Assembly (NCBI GenBank): GCA_964621645.1
Contig: CAZUMH010000052.1
Span: forward strand, 1 to 22,942
Direction of reading: 5' to 3'
From: CAZUMH01 sp964621645
Lineage (GTDB): Bacteria; Zhuqueibacterota; QNDG01; JAGLOF01
DNA length: 22,942 nucleotides
The position numbers and the translations under genes were made by a program. The notes below the pieces were generated by a model that had not been told where the DNA came from, searched no databases, and saw only the letters and a list, made by a program, of their open reading frames with translations. Positions 8,015 through 15,089 of this stretch are shown here, piece after piece; position 1 is the stretch's first letter; each line of letters opens with the position of its first letter.

Positions 8015-8584
8015 CTATTTTAGTCCGAGTTTCTTTCCCTCAGCCAATAATTTGATCGACTCTTTGATTCTTCGTTCTCTGGTTTCGGGATGTTTTGCCG
8101 TTTTGATCCAGCCCAGGTATTCTTTCTGATGGGTCCGCGTCATGGTATCGAACGCAGCAGCCGCGGCAGGATTCCCGGTCAGCGCCTTGCGGAAATCGGG
8201 ATGCATCCGGAAGGTAAGCTGAGGTCTGGCATCGGGCCTGTCCCACCCGCCGTTTTCCCTGGCGGCCCGTACCGCTGCCATTCCTGCCGGTTTCATGAGA
8301 CCGTCCCGAATGAGTTCCTCAACCCTCTTTTTGTTCAGGGAAGACCATTTGCTCACCGCTTTTCTGGGCGTAAACTTTCTGGCATAACGCCGGTCATCCA
8401 TTTTCTTGATAATGCTGTCGATCCAGCCGTAGGCAAGAGCTTCTTTCACCGCCGCTTCATAATCGAGTTCCTGTTCTCCTTTTCCTTTCCGGAAAAAGAC
8501 CAGCCAGATCTCCTCCTTGCGACGGTGATTGGCCTCCAGCCAGGCGCTCCACTCTTTCCTGTTTTTAGCTGTTACCGTATCCAT
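8015..8584 (-). CDS. YdeI/OmpD-associated family protein
   Basis: A 189-residue protein of the YdeI family (sometimes called bacteriocin-protection protein), whose biochemical role is not settled. Recognisable parts are WSAWLEANHRRKEEIWLVFFRKG, the EALAYGWIDSIIKKMDDRRYARKFTPRK signature split over about 48-76, and a basic C-terminal segment (HQKEYLGWIKTAKHPETRERRI) typical of the family. The start at 8584 has GGAG 6 nt upstream; an upstream TTG at 8608 would add 8 residues without a better site. It lies 49 nt downstream of the amidohydrolase gene on the same strand and may be the last gene of that run. Confidence 0.85.
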   Translation of the reverse strand: MDTVTAKNRKEWSAWLEANHRRKEEIWLVFFRKGKGEQELDYEAAVKEALAYGWIDSIIKKMDDRRYARKFTPRKAVSKWSSLNKKRVEELIRDGLMKPAGMAAVRAARENGGWDRPDARPQLTFRMHPDFRKALTGNPAAAAAFDTMTRTHQKEYLGWIKTAKHPETRERRIKESIKLLAEGKKLGLK

Positions 8585-8633
8585 GAGATTCTCCGGAAGG
8601 CTCCCCAATTCTGTAACGATTTCATCCCTCGAT

Positions 8634-11129
8634 TCATTTTAGCAGAAGACATTTTCTCATTTCAGTATACGCACCTGCGGAAATCCTGTAGAGGTAGACT
8701 CCCGCTCCGATCTCACCCGCATTCCAGAGGATGGTGTGCATGCCGGCCTCCTGAAATTCGCTGACGAGTGTCTCCACCAACCGCCCCGCTGTTGTGAAGA
8801 TCGACACCGTGACCATCTCCGATCTGGGCAGCGCATAGCTGATTTTAGTACTTCCGTTGAAGGGATTGGGAAAATTCTGATTGAGTATGAATCCTCCAGG
8901 GTTCGATTTATTCTGTCCGTCAACTGAGGAAAGATTCGCAAATCGATCATAAGCCATGTTGACCGCAGTTCTCAGTTCTTCCAGGTTGTCCCCTACGGCA
9001 ATGGCCATGACAAAAGGAGTTGTGGATTTTTGCGCCTCGAACGATAGGGGGCCGCAGGAGAGCAGGATCGAACAATCTCCTGTCCCCGCAGTCCCTGATT
9101 CTATTGTCCCGCTTCGCATAATCGACGACATTTGTGTTTCACCGTAACGGTCGAAGTAGGAGTTTGATGAAAAACTTGCCTGAGAATTTATGGCCGAGCC
9201 GGTCGAGTCGAACGTGACCATCCCGATATACGGATACCCTGCTGATACGGCATTATACATGTAGGCAAAGCCGAGGCCATTATTTTCATCCCAGGCAGCC
9301 ATATTCTCGTAGTAAGGGCCGATGTCGAAATCCATACCCTGACCGATATAAATATCGGACAGATCATTTTCAGAGGGATTTTCAAATGTGTACTCTACCA
9401 GCAGAAACGGTTCTCCATCCCAGGCGTAGGTATGCTGATGGATCCGTAATTTCTCGGAATGCCAGGCGGCACCGTCTTCATAGACGAGGAGCGCCTCTTC
9501 ACTGGCCTTCGGCCCCGGCTCCTGCATCTGGATCGATCCTCCTGTGGATGTTACATAATCCTGCTGCTGGAAATTTGCTGTAGCCACCGTGTTGTTATCA
9601 TAGGATATCTGCAGTGATCCATGATAGAGGTAATCGACTCCGCCGTATTCCAGGCCCACTCCGGACCGGATCGGGCCCCATAATCCCCGATCGTCGATAC
9701 CCATTCTGAAAGTACCGGCATCATGAACCGCCGTGCGAATCAATCCCATCTTGTTGTAGCGGATGATGCCGTCCATAATGGTCATCTCGACAGTGATCTT
9801 GCGCACGTCGAAGGGATCGGTGCTGATTGGATCGTTGGAAAGTATAGTCAAGTCCGCGAGTTTTCCTGGTGTAACGGTTCCCTTGTAATCCTCTTCGAAA
9901 GCGACCCAAGCGTTGGTCACCGTCATAGCCCGCAGCCCTTCCTCCACCGTTAGTTGATCTCCATCCAGCCAGTCCTGCAGCACATCCGATGACTGTGTTT
10001 TTCGACTGGCCAGGTAGCTGATCGTCTGCATGCTGTTCTCTCTGGTACAGTAGGGAAAGTCGTTGCCGCCGATGATCGGGATACCGCGGTCGACCAGCCG
10101 CCGCCAGGGGTAGATCCACTGGAGGACCTGTGGCTCATAGAGCACCTCATATTTAGCAACGCTCTGAGCATTTGCCCAGGTGTACTGGATCGAAGCCGCG
10201 ATGCCCAAAGAGGCCATCTTGTCGGCCAGATCCTCCCGCATGACACGCAGGTGTTCTATTCGGCTGCGGAGGACGTTCCCTGCTCCGGCGAAGGCGTTCT
10301 CGAACGCGTTCAGGCCCACACTCACCGCTGAATCCCCGATGGCGTGCATGGCAATGGGGTACCCGGCTTTAAGGACGGTGTCTACTATTGCATTCATCTC
10401 ATCCTGGGTTTTGAACAGATCGCCATGCGTGCCTGCCGCGCCTCCCGCCTGATACAGTGTGGAGAGCGCGGGATACCCCGCACTGCCTCCGTCGGCGAAT
10501 ATTTTCGCTCCGATCACGCGCAGGGTGGTATCTATTTTTTGAGTATAAGGATAGGTCTGCCAGGGAATCACAGCCGCATTGCTGTTTGAATTATAGGGGA
10601 TATAGCAATTAATCCGGACAGACAGCTCCTTGTTCTGTGCCAGGGTCCGGGCACATTCGATGAGTCCCGCATCACCATACAATTCATGGACTGTGGTGTA
10701 GCCATCCGCGGCCATTTCCTTTGTTGCTTGAGCCAACCCCTCAGGGCCGTCATCCCAAAAGGCGTTTTGCAATAAGTGGCTGTGAGCTTCGATGAGCCCT
10801 GGAAAAATAATACGTCCTTCCATATCATAGACTTGTGTGTTCACATCCTGCAGAGCGAGAACTTCTTCATCGGAACCTACCGCCGAGATCAGGTTCCCGG
10901 TAATGGCCACCGCCTGGGCCTGGGGTATCTGATCGTCCATGCTCACTACCGAGGCATTATGGAGAATGATATCCGGGCCGGCGGCTATCATTTTTATTAG
11001 TTTTTTCTCTGGCTTCGTCCGGGATTGCGGGGATGCCTGCGTCGATCCTCTGGTTCCCAACAGCAGGACAAGGCAGAAAGTGAGCAGAACGGAAATTCTT
11101 CTGCGATGCGATGTGATTGACTTTCCCAT
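8634..11129 (-). CDS. Secreted YtcJ-type amidohydrolase with C-terminal Por/T9SS-type sorting domain
   Basis: An 831-residue protein. An N-terminal signal peptide (hydrophobic 12-25, TRGSTQA) is followed by an amidohydrolase_3 domain (about 50-465). Expected metal and active-site residues are visible: H116-x-H118 in EAHSH, K209 in GAKIFADGG, H262 in MHAIGD, H293 in RIEHLR, and D357 in GGNDFP. Residues from about 470 to 740 form a beta-rich region I do not recognise (many Tyr/Gly/Asp, STGSAINSQASFSSNSYFD). The last 80 residues (NFPNPFNGSTKISYALP ... GVYLYRISAG ... RKCLLLK) are a classic sorting or FlgD-like Ig module of the FCB group. The enzyme should therefore be exported and probably surface-attached. 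The substrate is unknown; family members hydrolyse amides or N-acyl groups. The start is supported by AGGAG 8 nt upstream. It follows the NAD synthase-like gene by 38 nt. Confidence 0.88.
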   Translation of the reverse strand: MGKSITSHRRRISVLLTFCLVLLLGTRGSTQASPQSRTKPEKKLIKMIAAGPDIILHNASVVSMDDQIPQAQAVAITGNLISAVGSDEEVLALQDVNTQVYDMEGRIIFPGLIEAHSHLLQNAFWDDGPEGLAQATKEMAADGYTTVHELYGDAGLIECARTLAQNKELSVRINCYIPYNSNSNAAVIPWQTYPYTQKIDTTLRVIGAKIFADGGSAGYPALSTLYQAGGAAGTHGDLFKTQDEMNAIVDTVLKAGYPIAMHAIGDSAVSVGLNAFENAFAGAGNVLRSRIEHLRVMREDLADKMASLGIAASIQYTWANAQSVAKYEVLYEPQVLQWIYPWRRLVDRGIPIIGGNDFPYCTRENSMQTISYLASRKTQSSDVLQDWLDGDQLTVEEGLRAMTVTNAWVAFEEDYKGTVTPGKLADLTILSNDPISTDPFDVRKITVEMTIMDGIIRYNKMGLIRTAVHDAGTFRMGIDDRGLWGPIRSGVGLEYGGVDYLYHGSLQISYDNNTVATANFQQQDYVTSTGGSIQMQEPGPKASEEALLVYEDGAAWHSEKLRIHQHTYAWDGEPFLLVEYTFENPSENDLSDIYIGQGMDFDIGPYYENMAAWDENNGLGFAYMYNAVSAGYPYIGMVTFDSTGSAINSQASFSSNSYFDRYGETQMSSIMRSGTIESGTAGTGDCSILLSCGPLSFEAQKSTTPFVMAIAVGDNLEELRTAVNMAYDRFANLSSVDGQNKSNPGGFILNQNFPNPFNGSTKISYALPRSEMVTVSIFTTAGRLVETLVSEFQEAGMHTILWNAGEIGAGVYLYRISAGAYTEMRKCLLLK

Positions 11130-11167
11130 CTATGCTCTCCTTATTTATTAAATAATCGTATCTGGGT

Positions 11168-12112
11168 TTACTGTTTTTGTGTCGAAGTCGCCAGCAGCTC
11201 CTCTTGTGCCGGAGCGAGAGACGGCTGGCGCATATGCTCAGATAGCCGGAACAGTTCACGTATCAGTGCCACCTTATCCTCTGGCACATCCACCTGTGAA
11301 GCTATTTCTGAATCATTCATCTTCTCATGTATGCCCAAGAGGATGAGATCCACTCTTTCGGATTCGATCCCCAGCATATCCCGGTATTTATCCGTCACCC
11401 CGGGGATAAGATCAGGATTGGGACTCCTTCCTCGAATCTCTTCTGGTACTTTTAGATAACCGGCCAGCTGCACAATATGGCTGCGGTAGAGATGTTTCAG
11501 AGGCATGAGGTCGGCCACATCGTCCACTCCGAATTTCACGTACAGTCCTACCATGTCTTCGGTCAGGTGAGCGGAGCCCGCCACCAGCAGGTTGCGTACC
11601 TCGGCAAAATAATAGACGGCGATAAGGCGGGCCCTCTGTTTGGCATAGAACGATGCCGTTCCTTTGCGATGCAGAGGATCTCCTCCGCCACGCAAACTGG
11701 TGAGAAATGGATTTTCCTCCGCCTTCTTCATGAATTTCCGCACCACTGCCTTCTTGAGCCGGTATCCGGGAATCAGTGAAAGGGGATACCTGTAGGCACC
11801 GAGAGCCCGCAGGATCGGTGAAATGTCGACTCGTCTGGTCTGGATATCCAGGTGTCGGGCCAAAAGCCGCGCGTAGGAATCGGCTTCGGGATTCCCCTGC
11901 CGTTCCGGCAGTAAAAGTCCTGTGACGCTGTCTTTCCCTATAGCGTTTACACAGAGCGTCGCCACCACGCTCGAATCCAGACCGCCGGAAATGGGCACGA
12001 CAATACCAGATCTGTAGAGTCTCTTGAAGCTCGCGGTAATAAAATCCTGCAGACGGGAAGCAACCGCAGCGCTGTCTATGGTGAAACGGGCCTGATTAAG
12101 CGTCATGGACAT
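11168..12112 (-). CDS. NAD+ synthase-like (NadE-family) ATP pyrophosphatase
   Basis: A 314-residue protein of the N-type ATP pyrophosphatase fold. The ATP-binding P-loop SGGLDSS (42-48) is intact. The later segments AKQRARLIAVYYFAE, LYRSHIVQLAGYLKVPEEI and the DLIPGVTDKYRDMLGI region parallel NadE. Two features differ from ordinary NadE: the usual GNKSE segment reads SAHLTED, and the KYGDGGAD loop reads KFGVDDVAD. There is also an extra basic segment (about 95-140, YRLKKAVVRKFMKKAEENP). It lacks a glutaminase domain, so ammonia would be the nitrogen donor. NAD synthesis is the default call, but amidation of another adenylated acid is possible. The start at 12112 has a G-rich site 5 nt upstream; an ATG at 12172 would add 20 residues without a good site. 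Confidence 0.75.
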   Translation of the reverse strand: MSMTLNQARFTIDSAAVASRLQDFITASFKRLYRSGIVVPISGGLDSSVVATLCVNAIGKDSVTGLLLPERQGNPEADSYARLLARHLDIQTRRVDISPILRALGAYRYPLSLIPGYRLKKAVVRKFMKKAEENPFLTSLRGGGDPLHRKGTASFYAKQRARLIAVYYFAEVRNLLVAGSAHLTEDMVGLYVKFGVDDVADLMPLKHLYRSHIVQLAGYLKVPEEIRGRSPNPDLIPGVTDKYRDMLGIESERVDLILLGIHEKMNDSEIASQVDVPEDKVALIRELFRLSEHMRQPSLAPAQEELLATSTQKQ

Positions 12113-12180
12113 GTACACCCCCCCGTGAGTACTTTTGAAACCGGCAATCAATTTTTCTTTCGGCAAATGCATGGCTTAAA

Positions 12181-12264
12181 AATACCGGATTGCCATACAT
12201 GACTGAATGAGATCCAGGCACAGGCAGCCGGCTTCCATCAAGTCTGCAGTGTGGATCCGGTATT
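12181..12264. repeat. Perfect 10-bp inverted repeat flanking 64 bp
   Basis: AATACCGGAT (12181-12190) and ATCCGGTATT (12255-12264) are exact inverted copies. The right arm overlaps the broken end of the transposase fragment. The pairing does not extend beyond ten bases on either side. It could be a long hairpin upstream of the NAD synthase-like gene or a scar of the mobile element; I cannot tell which. Confidence 0.5.
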
Positions 12265-12400
12265 AATAATCGATATCAATGCTGTCTTCACCGCGTAATC
12301 CTTCAAAAACGATAAGGATCTTAAGTTCAGCGGAGTACTTCTTACGGGTCCTTCTTGTGATATCTCTAACAACTGATTTCGGAGAGTTTGCTCGTCCCAT
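12263..12400 (-). pseudogene. Truncated transposase OrfA (IS3-type) N-terminal fragment
   Basis: A 45-codon reading frame preceded by a very strong ribosome site (AAGGAGG, 6 nt before ATG). The product begins MGRANSPKSVVRDITRRT and continues RKKYSAELKILIVFEGLRGEDSI. This is the start of an HTH-type IS transposase subunit, where intact copies go on with a segment like AELCRREGI. After the Ile at 12278-12280 the similarity stops and a random tail DIDY leads to TAA. The remaining transposase is not present nearby, so this is a broken insertion-sequence remnant. It is the only direct sign of mobile DNA in the window. Confidence 0.75.
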
Positions 12401-12896
12401 CTGTACCTCCTTGATAGGTATTACAAAGGAAAGAAATTATTCTCTTAACTGCAACAGCATTTTTGTCCAACTTGTTCTGACGGGACACAATTGTCTTTTA
12501 CTCATGTCAATTCAATTGCCTTACTGTTTCCTTGAACGGGGAATCGGGAGATCTTAATCGTATTAAAAGAAGATACATAATTGAATTCTGATCAGTCTGC
12601 GGTGCACTTAAACAGGTGGAGGATACCAGTAGTAGCATCCAGATCGCAAGAAAATAATTGAGTCCATAAGGTCAAGGATAGCAGAGGGGAAAATGAAGCT
12701 GGTGGAGAACGTACTATCCCTTATTTCAATTCTGATCGGGAAATTGAGGATTACTGCCCTGCCACGGAAGAAAAATACTACGGCAGTTTTAAACGTAACC
12801 TTTTCCCTTTACTTCAGTAAACAAAAGAAACCGTACGTTCAATTCTTTTATCATTGTATAAACGGAGAAGACGGATTCTCCGCCAGGAGGACAGTT
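12401..12896. other. 496-bp gene-poor stretch with probable insertion-sequence end
   Basis: Lies between the transposase fragment and the signal peptide of the esterase-like gene. At 12464-12487 an imperfect self-inverted segment starts TGTCCAACTTG and ends GACGGGACA, where an IS terminal repeat would be expected, about 65-85 bp outside the transposase start. A plus-strand frame is open from 12693 into the next gene, but it shows no ribosome site or protein-like sequence before the signal peptide. Nothing else is recognisable. Confidence 0.45.
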
Positions 12897-14084
12897 ATGA
12901 TAGACAAAGTTATCTCCTTCTGTTTAATTTCAGCAGCCGTGCTCTTTTTGGGGGCCGCGTCGGCCTGCAGAGCGCAACAGGAGGGAGATCCTGTCATCAT
13001 CGGCACTTACCGGATCATTCACTCTGACATCCTGAACGAAGATCGTACCCTGCTTATCCATCTGCCCGATGGATATGAAGAGTCGACTGACAGCTATCCG
13101 GTATTCTATATGCTCTACGGGAACCATATGAACACCTATTTCACAGAGTGTGTCAGCGTCCTCTCCCAATACGCATCATCCGGGAGAATCCCACCCATGA
13201 TCCTGGTTGCGGTCTCCAATACGGATCGTTACCGGGATCTCATTCCCTTCGACCGTGAAGGGAATAAAACCGGTATCGACAATTTTATTGCCTTCTTTCG
13301 GGATGAATGTATCCCCTCTATAGAAGCGCGCTACCGGACCAAAGAATACCGGGTACTACTGGGACCCCAGGCGGGAGCGAATTTCGCGCTCTATATTATG
13401 TTCACCGCCCCATATCTCTTCGATGCCTTCATTATAAACAATCCCTTCAGGTGGGCAAGCGGCCGCGATCTGTTTCTGGAAAAAGCCGAAGTATATTTCA
13501 AGGATCACGACCTCTTCGACAAATTCCTCTTCATCACCAATGATGCGTCGGATGGACTGGAACGGGAGGGAAATATCTATATTGGGAAGCTGGAAGCTAT
13601 TGTGGAAAAATACCAACCGCAGGGATTCACGCTGCAACTCAATTACCTGCCGGAGAATGATGATTTTATCTCTCCCCTGGGCGTCCGGGACGGGCTCAAG
13701 GCGCTGTTCAGCAGCTATCAAATGCCGGAGGATGCGCCGGTGAACAGTCTTGCCGATATTATTTCCTATTATCGCGATCTGTCAGACCGCCTCGGTTTCG
13801 ACATCGACATTCCCGGTCATGTGCTGAGCAGACAGTCCGACAGACTGATGCAGGCGAACCGGCAAAAAGAAGCGGTAGAGATATATCACTATATGATCGA
13901 TCATGACGCCCATGCGCCTGATGCCTACTGGCGGTTGGCCGACCTGGCCATAAGGAACGGGAATTATCAGGCGGCCAAGGAGTATCTTGGAAACATGCTG
14001 AAAATATTTCACGGTGATGTGGGCATGATAAAACAGCGCTTTGACTGGGTAGTGAGAAAATTGGATGACCTTGAGGAGAAATAA
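12897..14084 (+). CDS. Exported esterase-fold protein with C-terminal TPR-like segment; catalytic serine missing
   Basis: A 395-residue exported protein. An N-terminal signal sequence (hydrophobic 5-22, then ASACRAQ) is followed by an esterase-D-like alpha/beta-hydrolase domain (about 35-285; RTLLIHLPDGYEES, YPVFYMLYG, the FRDECIPSIEARYRT segment). Active members carry G-H-S-x-G at the nucleophile elbow just after this; here it is G156-P-Q158-A-G, so the serine is replaced by Gln. The protein is probably not a hydrolase and may bind a ligand or partner. The C-terminus (about 345-385, ANRQKEAVEIYHYMIDHD, DAYWRLADLAIRNGNYQAAKEYLG) forms TPR-like helix pairs. The start is chosen at 12897, with GGAGG 6 nt upstream. 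It begins a plus-strand run of four exported proteins. Confidence 0.75.
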   Translation: MIDKVISFCLISAAVLFLGAASACRAQQEGDPVIIGTYRIIHSDILNEDRTLLIHLPDGYEESTDSYPVFYMLYGNHMNTYFTECVSVLSQYASSGRIPPMILVAVSNTDRYRDLIPFDREGNKTGIDNFIAFFRDECIPSIEARYRTKEYRVLLGPQAGANFALYIMFTAPYLFDAFIINNPFRWASGRDLFLEKAEVYFKDHDLFDKFLFITNDASDGLEREGNIYIGKLEAIVEKYQPQGFTLQLNYLPENDDFISPLGVRDGLKALFSSYQMPEDAPVNSLADIISYYRDLSDRLGFDIDIPGHVLSRQSDRLMQANRQKEAVEIYHYMIDHDAHAPDAYWRLADLAIRNGNYQAAKEYLGNMLKIFHGDVGMIKQRFDWVVRKLDDLEEK

Positions 14085-14188
14085 GTTGAAACAATACGGG
14101 AGACTGCTGAGCAGGTTTACTGAGCGCATTCAGATAATATTGTGATACAAATAATTAGCTGTTCAAAATACTAAAAAGGATATTGAAA

Positions 14189-15049
14189 ATGCCGACCACA
14201 AAATTAATAATTCACCGATCATCATTTTTTTCTTCTTTGACCCTATTAATTTTAATTGAAATGATCATATTATCGTGCAACTCGTCCCTGCCCACAATAC
14301 CGAAAGCAGGCGATAGTACCGTTCGTCAACTTAAAATTCTCTTTATCGGCTCTTCCTACTTTAATTACAATGATCTGCCATCATTATTCCTCAATATGAA
14401 TGAAGCCGCCGAGAAAAATATCTTTGTCGATCGCCGCACAGTAAATGGTAAAGGCCTGGATTATCACGCCAGAGACGGTTTTACTGAAAAAAAGATCAAC
14501 CAGGAAGCATGGGATTATGTCATCCTGCAAGGCTCCTGTACCAACGCGGCCTACCCCGACTCTCATCAATATTTCATACCACCCTTTGTTGAACATCCCT
14601 TGAAGTCTTCATTGCAACTATTAAAACAAAAGATTCTCGCCAGTAACAAAAATGCAAAAATAATCTATTGTATGCCCTGGGCCTTTGAGGATGGATTAAC
14701 CTGGATAGAAGGCCAAACTGATACCTACGAAGATATGCAGAAAAAGATTTTCATTAATACAATTCCGCTGGCACGAGAACTGGATATTATGATAGCACCG
14801 GTGGGATGGGCATGGTATCAGATCCTGAAAAATTGCAATACGGTGCACTACTTGCATGCAGCGGACTGGAATCACCCTTCATTACGAGGCTCCTATCTCA
14901 CAACATGTGTTATTTTCACCACAATCTATCAAGAGAATAGTGAAGGATTGCCGTATTTCGGAGGTCTGCCGGCAGATGAGGCCCGCTTTTTTCAGATTGT
15001 TGCCTCTCATACAGTGATAGACAATCTAATGCTGTGGAATTTACAATAA
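14189..15049 (+). CDS. SGNH/GDSL-hydrolase-like lipoprotein
   Basis: A 286-residue protein with a hydrophobic N-terminus and a lipobox ending I-L-S-C30, so probably a lipoprotein. The mature part fits the SGNH hydrolase fold: block I LFIGSSYF (nucleophile S56), a DYVILQGS segment (110-116) where block III Gly/Asn residues are expected, and a C-terminal D226-W-N-H229 followed by PSLRGSYL, the D-x-x-H catalytic pair. Such enzymes deacylate or de-esterify carbohydrates or lipids; the substrate is unknown. The start is ATG 14189 (AAGGA about 9 nt upstream); a TTG two codons earlier is too close to that site. By eye the gene is more AT-rich than its neighbours, which may point to a separate origin. 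Confidence 0.7.
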   Translation: MPTTKLIIHRSSFFSSLTLLILIEMIILSCNSSLPTIPKAGDSTVRQLKILFIGSSYFNYNDLPSLFLNMNEAAEKNIFVDRRTVNGKGLDYHARDGFTEKKINQEAWDYVILQGSCTNAAYPDSHQYFIPPFVEHPLKSSLQLLKQKILASNKNAKIIYCMPWAFEDGLTWIEGQTDTYEDMQKKIFINTIPLARELDIMIAPVGWAWYQILKNCNTVHYLHAADWNHPSLRGSYLTTCVIFTTIYQENSEGLPYFGGLPADEARFFQIVASHTVIDNLMLWNLQ

Positions 15050-15089
15050 TAAGACGTTCTATAATCATTACAAGACAAAGGGAAAATGG

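Noticed and set aside
12279..12557. Plus-strand 92-codon frame in the intergenic island
   Set aside because: It is antisense to the transposase fragment, which has a strong ribosome site and recognisable sequence.
12693..12896. In-frame extension of the esterase-like gene by 68 codons
   Set aside because: It would bury a good signal peptide and a GGAGG site inside the protein, and the added residues look random.
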